64,000 nt of DNA. Origin: Tersicoccus sp. Bi-70 (GTDB lineage: Bacteria > Actinomycetota > Actinomycetes > Actinomycetales > Micrococcaceae). The notes beneath the pieces were generated by a model. That model did no database searches. It was not told the DNA's origin and was given only the letters and a program-made list of their open reading frames with translations. This document shows positions 28,335 to 36,632 of this stretch, piece after piece. Both the position numbers and the translations under genes were made by a program. Each line of letters begins with the position of its first letter. Position 1 is the first letter of the stretch. The DNA is taken from assembly GCF_001968825.1 (NCBI RefSeq), contig NZ_MIEU01000002.1:558001-622000 (forward strand). Reading direction: 5' to 3'.

Positions 28335-30421
28335 CAATCGAGCCCCCGGCGGGCCAGCAGCGGGTCCACCGCGGCGTCGCGGCCACGGAACGCCCGGAAC
28401 GAGGCCAGGGGGTCCCTGCTGTTGCCGCGCCCGAGCAGCTCACGGCGGAACGTGTCGCCGTTCTCGCGGCTCAGGCCGCCGTTCTCGCGGAACCACTCGA
28501 CGGTGTCCGCGTCGAGCACCTCGGACCAGATGTAGGAGTAGTACCCGGCGGCGTACTCACTCGCGAAGATGTGCTTGAAGTAGCCGGTGCGGTACCGCGG
28601 CGGCACGGCCTCGACCGCGAGCCCGGCCTGCGCCAGCGCCTCCTGCTCGAAGGCGAGCGGGTCCGCGACGGGCTCGGTGTCGGTCTGCTCGTGCCAGGCG
28701 AGGTCGAGCAGCGCCGCCCCGAGGTACTCGGTGGTGGCGAAGCCCTCGCCCCACTGCTGGGCGGCCAGCAGCTTCTCCACCGTCTCGGCCGGCAGCGGTT
28801 CACCGGTGCGGTGGTGGCGCGCGTAGTTGGCCAGCACCTCGGGCCACAGCATCCACATCTCGTTGACCTGCGAAGGGTATTCGACGAAGTCCCGGGGCAC
28901 GTCGGTGCCGCTGAGCCGGCGGTACGTGACGTCCGAGAGCAGGCCGTGCAGCGCGTGGCCGAACTCGTGGAAGCACGTGGTGACCTCGTCGAGGGTCAGC
29001 AGCGCGGGCTCGCCCGGGGCCGGCTTCGTGAGGTTGAGGTTGTTGACGACCACCGGCTTGTCCCCGAGCAGGCGGGACTGCTCGACGATCGGGTTCATCC
29101 AGGCGCCGCCGTTCTTGGTGGGCCGGGTCCAGTAGTCGCCGAGGAACAGACCGAGCCCGGCGCCGTCGGCGTCGTGCACCTCCCATACCCGCACGTCCGG
29201 GTGGTAGCCCGCCAGGTCGGTCCGCTCCGTGAAGCTCAGGCCGTACAGCTCGTGGGCGGCGAAGAACACGCCGTCAGTGAGTACCCGGTCCAGCTCGAAC
29301 CAGGGGCGCAGGGCGGCGCCGTCGACGCCGTACCGCTCGCGGCGCACGGCGTCGGACCAGAAGGACCAGTCCCAGGCCTCGACGGCGGTACCGGCGGCGT
29401 CGGCCAGGGCGTCCCGCTCGGCGCCGGCGTTGCGCACGGCGGCCGGAGCGAGGCGCTCGAGCATGGCGCGCACGCTCGCATAGTCCGGCGCGGTCTGGTT
29501 CTCGACCGCGTACTCGGCGTAGTTGGCGAAGCCGAACAGCTGCGCCTTCTCGGCGCGCAGGGCGGCCACGCGCGCGGCGATGGGGGTGACGTCGGTGCGG
29601 GACGTGGGCGCCTCGCCCCCGTTCTCGGCGCTGTTGTCCGCCTGCGCACCGAGGCCCCGGTTCACGGAGGCGGTGTGGATGCGCCGCCGCGTCGTGCTGT
29701 CGGTCAAAGCGGAGAGCACCGGCTGGTTGGACGGCAGGATCAGCGTGATCAGGTACTGGCCGGGGTGCCCGGCCTCCTCGGCGGCCTGCGCGGCGGCGGC
29801 GAGGTCGTCCGCGGACAGGCCGTCGAGCTCCTCGGCCGTGTCGACCAGGACCGCGGCGTCGTTGCCCTCCTGCTGGACCAGGGCGGAGAACTCCGTGGTC
29901 AGCTCGGCGATCGTCGTGTTGATCGCGCGCACCCGCTGCTGGGCGGCGTCGTCCAGCTCGATGCCGCGGTGCACGGCGTCGCGCAGCAGGTCCTCCGCCA
30001 GGCGACGCGTCTCGTCGTCGGCGTCGGTCAGGTCGACCGCGCGGATGCGTTCGTACAGGCCACGGTCGAGCACGACGTCGTCGTCGGCGGCCTGCATCGC
30101 CGGCTTGAGCGCGGCGGCCAGATCGGTGATGGCGGGGGTCGCGTCGGCGAGCTGGACGGTGAGGAACGCCAGCGCAGCGCGGCGCAGCAGCTGACCGGCG
30201 GTGTCCAGGCGAACGAGCGTGTTCTGGACGGTGGCCGGCTCGGGGTTGGTGACGATCAGCTCGATCTCCCCGCGTCGCGCCGCGATGCCGGCCTCGATGG
30301 CCTCCCGGTAGTGCTCGGGCACGATGGCGCCGTAGTCGGGCAGGCCGTAGGGCAGCGCAGAGACGGTCAGCAGCGGGTTGGGCTGCGCGACCGGGGTGGT
30401 GGTCGGCGAGGAGGTCGTCAT
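28334..30421 (-). CDS. M3-family zinc metallopeptidase (Dcp/oligopeptidase A-like)
   Basis: 695 residues, the normal size for cytoplasmic M3 oligopeptidases and peptidyl-dipeptidases. The zinc site is CFHEFGHALHGLLSD (HExxH with the downstream Glu in the MWMLWPEVLANYARH region), and the C-terminal YYSYIWSEVLDADTVEWF and GNSRDPLASFRAFRGRD segments are typical. No signal peptide. The open frame continues 131 codons upstream through the thioesterase gene, but the family start is at MTTSSP. It follows the thioesterase gene by 58 bp and overlaps the alarmone synthetase gene. Confidence 0.93.
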   Translation of the reverse strand: MTTSSPTTTPVAQPNPLLTVSALPYGLPDYGAIVPEHYREAIEAGIAARRGEIELIVTNPEPATVQNTLVRLDTAGQLLRRAALAFLTVQLADATPAITDLAAALKPAMQAADDDVVLDRGLYERIRAVDLTDADDETRRLAEDLLRDAVHRGIELDDAAQQRVRAINTTIAELTTEFSALVQQEGNDAAVLVDTAEELDGLSADDLAAAAQAAEEAGHPGQYLITLILPSNQPVLSALTDSTTRRRIHTASVNRGLGAQADNSAENGGEAPTSRTDVTPIAARVAALRAEKAQLFGFANYAEYAVENQTAPDYASVRAMLERLAPAAVRNAGAERDALADAAGTAVEAWDWSFWSDAVRRERYGVDGAALRPWFELDRVLTDGVFFAAHELYGLSFTERTDLAGYHPDVRVWEVHDADGAGLGLFLGDYWTRPTKNGGAWMNPIVEQSRLLGDKPVVVNNLNLTKPAPGEPALLTLDEVTTCFHEFGHALHGLLSDVTYRRLSGTDVPRDFVEYPSQVNEMWMLWPEVLANYARHHRTGEPLPAETVEKLLAAQQWGEGFATTEYLGAALLDLAWHEQTDTEPVADPLAFEQEALAQAGLAVEAVPPRYRTGYFKHIFASEYAAGYYSYIWSEVLDADTVEWFRENGGLSRENGDTFRRELLGRGNSRDPLASFRAFRGRDAAVDPLLARRGLD

Positions 30422-30479
30422 GCTTTCCACTGTGCCACAGGCCACTGACGGAACCGGGGGCGTGTGACGGCGGCGAGGG

Positions 30480-30920
30480 TCACGGCGTTGCCGCCGGTGG
30501 TGCGGTCGGCAGCGGGACGTTCTGCACCCGCAGCTGACCGCGGGCGAGGACCTTGCCCGTCCCGGCGTCGGTGATGACGACCTGCCAGAGCTGTTGGGTC
30601 CGTCCCTGGTGCAGCGCCTCGGCCTCGACCGTCGCCCGGCACCCGGTGCTGGGCCGGAGGAAGTCGGTCGCGTTGTGGACGCCGACGGCGAACTCGCCGC
30701 GATCGGCGACGGCATGGCTCGCGCCGATGCTGGCGGCGCTCTCGACGATGGTCGCGTACACGCCGCCGTGCACGACGCCCCACGGGGTGTGCTGGTCCTC
30801 ACCGAGGTCGGCATGACCCCGCACGGTGGTGTCGGTGACGTCGTCGACGACGAGGCCGGAGGCCGCGACGAAGGCGCTCGCGCTGGTCAGGGTCATGTCG
30901 GGCATGCGGTTCGTGGTCAT
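30480..30920 (-). CDS. PaaI-like hotdog-fold thioesterase
   Basis: 146 residues. The hotdog core shows HTPWGVVHGGVYATIVESAASIGAS, with the active-site HGG-E pattern of PaaI/YdiI thioesterases, and VGVHNATDFLRPSTG in the second half. It hydrolyses an acyl-CoA, identity unknown. The ATG has AGGAGA 6-7 nt upstream. First gene of a minus-strand unit followed by the M3 peptidase; divergent from hsdM. Confidence 0.87.
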   Translation of the reverse strand: MTTNRMPDMTLTSASAFVAASGLVVDDVTDTTVRGHADLGEDQHTPWGVVHGGVYATIVESAASIGASHAVADRGEFAVGVHNATDFLRPSTGCRATVEAEALHQGRTQQLWQVVITDAGTGKVLARGQLRVQNVPLPTAPPAATP

Positions 30921-30988
30921 GGGTGGTCTCCTGGCTCGACTTGTCGTGGGGTGGCGTCAGGCTAGCCGGTCCGGCACCCGGTCTCCGC

Positions 30989-30994
30989 TAGATT
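30989..30994 (+). promoter_or_regulatory. -10 element of hsdM
   Basis: TAGATT, 8 nt before the GTG at 31003, with no Shine-Dalgarno; suggests a leaderless or nearly leaderless transcript. Confidence 0.45.
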
Positions 30995-31002
30995 GGACCG
31001 TT

Positions 31003-32463
31003 GTGATCGCTGGGGAACTGAAGAGCACCATCGACCGAGTCTGGGACGCGTTCTGGTCCGGCGGCATCTCGAACCCGCTGGAGGTGATCGAGCAGATCAC
31101 GTATCTGCTGTTCATCCGCCGGCTGGACGACCTGCAGAAGCTGGCCGAGAAGAAAGCCAGCTTCACCGGTGGGGTGATTGAGGATCCGACGTTCCTGCCT
31201 GGTCAGAGCCACCTGCGGTGGTCGCGCTTCCGCGACGACGACGCCGAGACAATGTACCGGGTCGTCAGCCGCGAGGTTTTCCCTTTCCTGCAGCAGTTGG
31301 GTCAGCAGATCGGTGGCGACAACTCGACCTACTCGGAGCACATGCGGGACGCACGGTTCACCATCCCCACGCCGGCGCTGCTCAGCAAGGTCGTCGACAT
31401 GATCGACACCATCCCGCTGGAGAACCGGGACACCAACGGGGATCTCTACGAGTACTTGCTCTCCAAGATCGCCTCCGCTGGGGTCAACGGTCAGTTCCGC
31501 ACGCCCCGGCACATCATCGAGTTGATGGTTGCGATGACGGCGCCGACCCCGACGGACGAGATCTGCGACCCGGCGTGCGGCACGGCCGGCTTCCTCGTGG
31601 CGGCCTCCGAGCATGTGCGGAAAACGCATCCTGACGCGTTGACGGATGCCACCCAACGTCGGCACTTCCACCGATCGATGTTCCACGGCTACGACTTCGA
31701 CTCCACGATGCTGCGCATCGGCAGCATGAACATGCTGCTGCACGGCGTCGAGTCACCGGACATCCGCTACCGCGACTCGCTCTCCGAGGGAGCGGCCGCG
31801 GACACGGCGAAGTACTCGCTGATCCTCGCCAATCCGCCGTTCGCTGGGTCGCTCGACTACGAGTCGACGTCGAAGGACCTCCAGCGGGTGATCAAGACCA
31901 AGAAGACCGAGATGCTCTTCCTCAATCTGCTCAAGCCTGGCGGGCGGGCCGTGGTGATCGTGCCCGACGGCGCGCTGTTCGGCTCGTCCACCGCGCACAA
32001 GAAGCTGCGCACCATGCTGGTGGAAGAGCAGAAGCTCGACGCGGTGGTCAAGCTGCCGTCCGGCGTGTTCAAGCCGTACGCCGGGGTGTCGACCGCGATC
32101 CTGTTCTTCACTCGCACGGACTCCGGCGGCACCGACGACGTCTGGTTCTACGACGTGCGCGGCGGCGGCTTCTCGCTCGACGACAAGCGCAACCCTGTCG
32201 AGGCGAACGACCTGCCCGATGTGCTCCAGCGATGGGGAAACCGGACGACGACGGAGCGCGACCGCGCACGGACCGATCAATCGTTCTGCGTCCCGAAGGC
32301 CGACATCGTGGCGCAGGGCTACGACCTTTCGCTCAACCGGTACAAGGAGATCGAGTACGACGAGATCGAGCACCGGGCGCCGCTGGACATCATCGCGGAC
32401 ATCGAGAAGCTCGAGGCGAAGATCGCGCAGGGCATGGCCGAGTTGAAGGCGATGCTCTCGTGA
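31003..32463 (+). CDS. hsdM: type I restriction-modification N6-adenine methyltransferase HsdM (orphan)
   Basis: 486 residues, full length. An N-terminal helical HsdM domain (STIDRVWDAFWSGGISNPLEVIEQITYLLFIRRLDD, in part) precedes the N6_Mtase core with SAM motif DPACGTAGF (residues 189-197) and catalytic NPPF (277-280); the C-terminus is a helical coiled segment (DIIADIEKLEAKIAQGMAEL) that normally contacts HsdS. The GTG at 31003 opens VIAGELKSTI. No hsdS follows; instead a remnant of hsdR overlaps its stop codon. Without a specificity subunit it is probably inactive unless one is supplied in trans. Codon use is visibly less GC-biased than the flanks. Confidence 0.93.
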   Translation: MIAGELKSTIDRVWDAFWSGGISNPLEVIEQITYLLFIRRLDDLQKLAEKKASFTGGVIEDPTFLPGQSHLRWSRFRDDDAETMYRVVSREVFPFLQQLGQQIGGDNSTYSEHMRDARFTIPTPALLSKVVDMIDTIPLENRDTNGDLYEYLLSKIASAGVNGQFRTPRHIIELMVAMTAPTPTDEICDPACGTAGFLVAASEHVRKTHPDALTDATQRRHFHRSMFHGYDFDSTMLRIGSMNMLLHGVESPDIRYRDSLSEGAAADTAKYSLILANPPFAGSLDYESTSKDLQRVIKTKKTEMLFLNLLKPGGRAVVIVPDGALFGSSTAHKKLRTMLVEEQKLDAVVKLPSGVFKPYAGVSTAILFFTRTDSGGTDDVWFYDVRGGGFSLDDKRNPVEANDLPDVLQRWGNRTTTERDRARTDQSFCVPKADIVAQGYDLSLNRYKEIEYDEIEHRAPLDIIADIEKLEAKIAQGMAELKAMLS

Positions 32464-32639
32464 TCGTCGACGAGCTGACGGCGAACGGCGTTGTCGAGCC
32501 GAAACGGCTGTTCGAGTCGCCGTTCACGGATTACGCGCCGACCGGACCCGACATGCTGTTCCCGGACGCCGAAGTGATCGAGATCGTCGGCATCTTGCGC
32601 GGCGTCAAGGCGAATGCGGTGCCCGCCGGAGTGGCCTGA
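32460..32639 (+). pseudogene. hsdR: remnant of HsdR (C-terminal tail only)
   Basis: A 59-codon open frame with GTG overlapping the hsdM stop. It reads VDELTANGVVEPKRLFESPFTD then YAPTGPDMLFPDAEVIEIVGILRGVKANAV, which resembles the extreme C-terminus of actinobacterial type I restriction endonuclease subunits. Roughly the first 900-1000 residues (nuclease and DEAD-box helicase) are absent, as is the whole of hsdS that usually lies between. A single deletion running from just after hsdM into the end of hsdR explains the structure. Family match is by memory of the tail motif, not by search. Confidence 0.7.
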
Positions 32640-32673
32640 CGACGACACCATTCCGACCAACCAAGGAGTTCAC

Positions 32674-33435
32674 TCACGCCATCGGCTTCGCGCCAGAAGG
32701 CGGTTGCCAGAGTTGCGCGAGTGTCTCATCTGCTTGCCGCCGCGAACGGCGAGCACTGTCCGATTCGAGAGCGCACATCCAGCTTGCCACCGCAAGCGGA
32801 AAGGCGATGGCAGCCAGGAGGACAGCGATGAGAGCTGTGGAGGCACCCAGGAGAAGGCGCCAGGACGCGCGGATCGGAGCGGCGAGTAGGGGCCGAATGA
32901 GGTCCTGGGCGCGAGAGCGACGCGCAGAAGCATAGGCGACGCACGCCAGGATGACTCCGGCCACCGCCCAAGCCGCTATCGCCGACAGGGTGCTCCGCCA
33001 AGCGGCGAGATCCGACCGCAGGCTTCCATGCTGAGCTGCGATGAGCAAGAGAATCCACAGAGTCGACGCGGCAGGCGACCCCAGCAGGCGAATGAGCCGC
33101 AACCCCAGGAGTTGCTCGTCATCATGACGTGTCTGCATGACCGGCACGAGCGCCATAAACACGAACAGAAGCACCGTCGCGATCACCATGCCGTCATGCA
33201 GCTGCCTCATGCTGGCGGAGATGAAAGGGGGAGCCCCAGATCGTAGCCACACATCCACGGACGTCAAACCGACGCTGTCGGCGACCGCGGCGACAACATC
33301 TGAGGGCCGCGACCCCGTCACCGTTGCCGAGATGACCAGCGTTGCCGCCAGAGTTGCGACGACGTTGTAGACCTGCTCTCGATTGTCCTGCCAGCTCCTC
33401 ATCGATGCCGGAATCGATTTTAGTGCGTCCCACAT
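32674..33435 (-). CDS. multi-pass membrane protein of unknown function
   Basis: 253 residues with about five hydrophobic segments: near residues 24-41 (VVATLAATLVISATVTG), then IATVLLFVFMALVPVM, STLWILLLIAA, IAAWAVAGVILACVAYA and ALIAVLLAAIAFPLAVA. A soluble, charged C-terminus follows. AGGAAGG lies about 10 nt before the ATG, supporting expression. No family recognised. It lies opposite to hsdM and vapBC inside the low-GC patch, and its base composition differs from the core genes, so recent acquisition is likely. Gene order gives no functional hint beyond proximity to defence-type genes. Confidence 0.72.
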   Translation of the reverse strand: MWDALKSIPASMRSWQDNREQVYNVVATLAATLVISATVTGSRPSDVVAAVADSVGLTSVDVWLRSGAPPFISASMRQLHDGMVIATVLLFVFMALVPVMQTRHDDEQLLGLRLIRLLGSPAASTLWILLLIAAQHGSLRSDLAAWRSTLSAIAAWAVAGVILACVAYASARRSRAQDLIRPLLAAPIRASWRLLLGASTALIAVLLAAIAFPLAVASWMCALESDSARRSRRQADETLAQLWQPPSGAKPMA

Positions 33436-33572
33436 GTCGCGGCGCCTTCCTACGTGTTACCTGACCCTGATCAACGTGCCACTCACCACTGACAACAACT
33501 CACGAAGTGCAAATGACCAGGTCCACCCAACTCGTCGTTTGATAGCATTGCTGTCATCTTCTGGAGGTGCCG

Positions 33573-33809
33573 ATGTCCACGATCACGGTCCGCAAACTGG
33601 CGGGCGTCACCCATGACAAGCTGCGCGAGCGGGCTGCGAGAAACGGCCGGTCTGTCGAGGCAGAGGTTCGGGACATCCTCGACCGTGCCGTCGGGCAGAC
33701 GCAGGGAAATATCCTGACGGCGGTGCTCGAACAGTTCGATGTGCGTCACGCCGTCGACCTCGAGCCGGCCCGTCGATCTGATCTCCCGCGGCCAGTGGAT
33801 CTCGGGTGA
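33573..33809 (+). CDS. vapB: FitA/VapB-type antitoxin
   Basis: 78 residues. The N-terminal ribbon-helix-helix reads STITVRKLAGVTHDKLRERAARNGRSVEAEVRDILDRAV (in part), as in FitA-like antitoxins that bind DNA and the PIN toxin. The ATG at 33573 follows GGAGGTG at 33563-33569; a GTG within that Shine-Dalgarno is not the start. Its stop overlaps the toxin start (GTGA). It likely autorepresses the pair. Confidence 0.9.
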   Translation: MSTITVRKLAGVTHDKLRERAARNGRSVEAEVRDILDRAVGQTQGNILTAVLEQFDVRHAVDLEPARRSDLPRPVDLG

Positions 33810-34225
33810 TCATCGCGGACACCAACGTCGTCTCGGAGTTGATGCGGCGCGAGCCCGACGGTGCCGTGGTCGCCTGGTCCGAGGCCTTGGCTCGTCATGA
33901 GGTCGGCATCACCGCGATCACGGTCGAGGAGATCGAGCGAGGCATCGGGCGGCTGCCGCAGGGCCACCGGCGGGATGATCTGGCCCGCCGCTGGCAGTCG
34001 ATCATCGATCATCACGCCGATGGCGTGTTGCCGTATGACGAATCCGCGGCACGGGCGACCGCGCGGCTTCTCGTCAAAGCTGAAGCGGCTGGACGGACGA
34101 TCAGCCTCGCCGATGCGGAGATCGCCGGAATCTGCCTGGCTCTGGCCTCTGACCTCGCGACTCGCAACGTCAAAGATTTCCGGGACATCGAGGGATTGAC
34201 GGTGATCGATCCATGGCTGACCTGA
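33806..34225 (+). CDS. vapC: FitB/VapC-type PIN-domain toxin
   Basis: 139 residues; predicted Mg-dependent endoribonuclease neutralised by the preceding antitoxin. PIN acidic residues are visible: D5 in IIADTNVVSE, E42 in TVEEIERG, D103 in SLADAEIAG and D124 in RNVKDF. Complete with all catalytic positions, so likely active. GTG start overlaps the antitoxin stop. It adjoins the decayed restriction locus and the orphan membrane protein in the low-GC patch. Confidence 0.92.
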   Translation: MIIADTNVVSELMRREPDGAVVAWSEALARHEVGITAITVEEIERGIGRLPQGHRRDDLARRWQSIIDHHADGVLPYDESAARATARLLVKAEAAGRTISLADAEIAGICLALASDLATRNVKDFRDIEGLTVIDPWLT

Positions 34226-35007
34226 AGCGGGCCGACCCCCTCACCGTCTCCGTCGTCATTCCCGTCAAGGACGACGCCGTCGCCCTGGCCGTGTGCCTGC
34301 ACGCCCTCGCCCTGCAGTCGCGGCGCGCCGACGAGATCGTCGTGATCGACAACAACTCGACCGACGACTCCGCCGAGATCGCCCGTCGCGCCGGTGCTCG
34401 CGTCCTCCCGTGCCGCGCCCCGGGCATTCCTGCCGCGAGCGCCACCGGCTACGACGCCGCCACCGGCGACCTGATCCTGCGCCTCGACGCCGACTGCCTG
34501 CCGGCCCCGACGTGGATCGCCACGATGGTCGATGCCTTCGCCGCCCACCCCGAGGTGGCGGCCTTCACCGGTCCCGCGCGGTTCATCGACGGCCCCCCGT
34601 CGCTGCGCACCTCCCTGGCGGTCGTCTATCTGGGCGCCTATGCCCTGGCCTCGATCCCGGCGCTCGGGCACCTCCCGCTCTTCGGCTCCAATCTCGGGAT
34701 GCGCCGGGCCGCCTGGCGCGACATCCGCGACACGGTGCACCGGGACGATCCGCTGCTGCACGACGACCTCGATCTGGCCTTCCACCTGGGCGAACGCCAC
34801 CGCATCCGCTACCTGCCGACGGCCTCGATGGGCATGTCGATGCGCCCCTTCTTCAGCGGCCGCGCCTTCGCCCACCGCCTGCGGCGCGGGATGCGCACCG
34901 TCGTGGTGCACTGGCCGCAGGACCGGCAGCCGGCCCGGTCGTTGCGGAGCCTCCGGCAGCGCGGAAACGAGCTAGCAGGATCGCACCGAGCGGCACCGAC
35001 CACCTGA
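34213..35007 (+). CDS. family 2 glycosyltransferase
   Basis: 264 residues of the GT-A fold. VSVVIPVKDDAVALAVCLHAL opens the nucleotide-sugar domain, DEIVVIDNNSTDDSAEIARRAG follows, and LILRLDADCLPAPTW contains the DxD metal motif. No clear transmembrane segment. The ATG used overlaps the vapC end by 13 bp with no good ribosome binding site; the conserved fold begins only 10 residues later, so the start cannot be much further in. Donor and acceptor unknown. Confidence 0.82.
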   Translation: MADLKRADPLTVSVVIPVKDDAVALAVCLHALALQSRRADEIVVIDNNSTDDSAEIARRAGARVLPCRAPGIPAASATGYDAATGDLILRLDADCLPAPTWIATMVDAFAAHPEVAAFTGPARFIDGPPSLRTSLAVVYLGAYALASIPALGHLPLFGSNLGMRRAAWRDIRDTVHRDDPLLHDDLDLAFHLGERHRIRYLPTASMGMSMRPFFSGRAFAHRLRRGMRTVVVHWPQDRQPARSLRSLRQRGNELAGSHRAAPTT

Positions 35008-35043
35008 CGTCTCGACTACCGAGACATCGGGCGGTTCCCGTCG

Positions 35044-35049
35044 TACCGT
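35044..35049 (+). promoter_or_regulatory. -10 element of EEP-hydrolase gene
   Basis: TACCGT followed by 6 nt and the ATG at 35056; same spacing as other leaderless candidates here. Confidence 0.45.
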
Positions 35050-35055
35050 GGAGTC

Positions 35056-35913
35056 ATGAGTGACGCGTTGATCGGGCCGCCGGTGCCCCCCGACGTGCAT
35101 GTCATGACCTTCAACATCCGCCGGCGCCTGAGCATGACCCCGCGGCGGGCGGATCGGTGGACGCGACGGCGGCCGGCGGTGCAGGCGCTCGTCTCCGCTG
35201 AACGGCCCACCGTCCTCGGCATCCAGGAGGCGATGTCCGACCAGGCGGACGCGCTCAGCGAGGCTCTGGGCGAGCGCTACAGCCGGGTAGGGCACGGGCG
35301 GCGCGCCGACGGGACCGGCGAGGGGTGCCCGCTGTACTACGACGCGCACCGGGTCGAGCTGGTGAGCTGGGAACAGGCCGCCCTCTCCGACACCCCGGAC
35401 GAGCCGGGTTCGACGTCCTGGGGCAACCTGGTGCCCCGCGTGATGGTCATCGCCCAGCTGCGGGACCGGGCCACCGGCGTCACGTTCCTCGCCGTCAACA
35501 CGCACTTCGACCACCTGGCGCCGCGTTCTCGCGTCCGGTCGGCCGAGGCGGTGCGCAAGACCGTCGCCGGCCACGGGCTGCCGGCGGTCATCACCGGGGA
35601 CCTCAACGCAGGTCAGGGCTCGGCCGCGATCGAGATGCTGCTGGCCGACGACGCGCTCGAGGACGCCTGGCGCGAGGCGGCCGTCCGCGTGACACCGCCC
35701 TGGGGGAGTTTTCCCAACTACCGTCAGCCCCGGGCCGGCGGGCGGCGGATCGACTGGATCGTCACGACGCCGGACATCGACGTCTCGCGGGCCGGGCTGA
35801 ACGCGCACCGTCCCGACGGCGTGTGGCCCTCGGACCACCTGCCGCTGCAGGTCGTTGTGCGGTTGCCGGGTGCGGCAGAGTCGGGCGTAGCGGGGCCGGG
35901 CGCGTCGTCATGA
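35056..35913 (+). CDS. endonuclease/exonuclease/phosphatase family hydrolase
   Basis: 285 residues, single EEP domain. The metal and catalytic motifs occur in order: MTFNIRRR, LGIQEAM (Glu), NTHFDHLAPRSR, ITGDLNAGQG, RRIDWIVTT and WPSDHLPLQV (Asp-His). No signal peptide, so probably a cytoplasmic phosphodiesterase or phosphatase of unknown substrate. Its stop overlaps the start of the membrane protein that follows. Confidence 0.87.
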   Translation: MSDALIGPPVPPDVHVMTFNIRRRLSMTPRRADRWTRRRPAVQALVSAERPTVLGIQEAMSDQADALSEALGERYSRVGHGRRADGTGEGCPLYYDAHRVELVSWEQAALSDTPDEPGSTSWGNLVPRVMVIAQLRDRATGVTFLAVNTHFDHLAPRSRVRSAEAVRKTVAGHGLPAVITGDLNAGQGSAAIEMLLADDALEDAWREAAVRVTPPWGSFPNYRQPRAGGRRIDWIVTTPDIDVSRAGLNAHRPDGVWPSDHLPLQVVVRLPGAAESGVAGPGASS

Positions 35914-36524
35914 TCGAGAACTTCCTGCGGCCGCCCGCCACGCTGGGCGAGATCCTCGCCGACGCTCTGCGTGTCATCGGCGTTCTCAGCATCGTGGTCG
36001 CCGGCATCGGCTGGAGCCTGACCGACGCCGGCATCCTCGCCTTCGTGCTGCCCGGTCTGGTGGCCCCGCGCTTTCTCGGGGTGCGCTCGGGCTTCGACCT
36101 GGTGCACGGGACGGCGCTGCTGGTGGCCGGGTGGAGCAACGTCGTCGACCTGTACACGACCGTCGACTGGTGGGACATCCCGGTGCACCTGGTCTGCACC
36201 GGCGTCGTCAGCGCGGCGGCCTACCTGCTGCTCGCCGAGCTCGGCATCGTCGCGACACCGCGCGCCGCGGGGGTGCGGGCGATCGCGCCCGTCGTGCTCA
36301 CCGCGGCGATCGGCCTGGGAATGAGCGCGGTGTGGGAGATGGTCGAGTGGTTCGGCCGCACCTTCATCACCGCCCAGATCTACGTCACCTACGACGACAC
36401 CATCGGGGACATGACGATGGGCGGCCTCGGCGCGATCATCGCCGGCCTGGTGCTCGCCCGGGTGCCGCTGCTGCGGGCCCCCGTGCGCGACGCCCTTCGC
36501 GCCCCCGCCTCGCTGCACCGCTGA
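35910..36524 (+). CDS. DUF2238/YjdF-like membrane protein
   Basis: 204 residues with five to six hydrophobic segments. Conserved-looking positions are VVDLYTTVDWWDIPVHLVCTG, SAVWEMVEWFGRTF and VTYDDTIGDMTMGGLGA, where the Asp, Trp-Glu and D-T-x-x-D pattern resembles the DUF2238 family. Function unknown. ATG overlaps the stop of the EEP gene (ATGA). A strong hairpin follows. Confidence 0.72.
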   Translation: MIENFLRPPATLGEILADALRVIGVLSIVVAGIGWSLTDAGILAFVLPGLVAPRFLGVRSGFDLVHGTALLVAGWSNVVDLYTTVDWWDIPVHLVCTGVVSAAAYLLLAELGIVATPRAAGVRAIAPVVLTAAIGLGMSAVWEMVEWFGRTFITAQIYVTYDDTIGDMTMGGLGAIIAGLVLARVPLLRAPVRDALRAPASLHR

Positions 36525-36565
36525 CACCGGGCGATACCCGGAACGACCGAGGCACCCGAGAACGA

Positions 36566-36603
36566 CGAAGGGCGGAACCCGGCGCACCGGATCCCGCCCT
36601 TCG
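36566..36603. terminator. bidirectional terminator
   Basis: CGAAGGGCGG / CCGCCCTTCG 10-bp stem with an inner CCGG/CCGG pairing, between the convergent membrane protein and asparagine synthetase genes. Confidence 0.8.
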
Positions 36604-36632
36604 ATGTGGAGCGTCTGACGTCGAACGCGTGA

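Noticed and set aside
33483-33749. 88-residue minus-strand frame opposite vapB
   Set aside because: Antisense shadow of the antitoxin gene without ribosome binding site or recognisable motifs.
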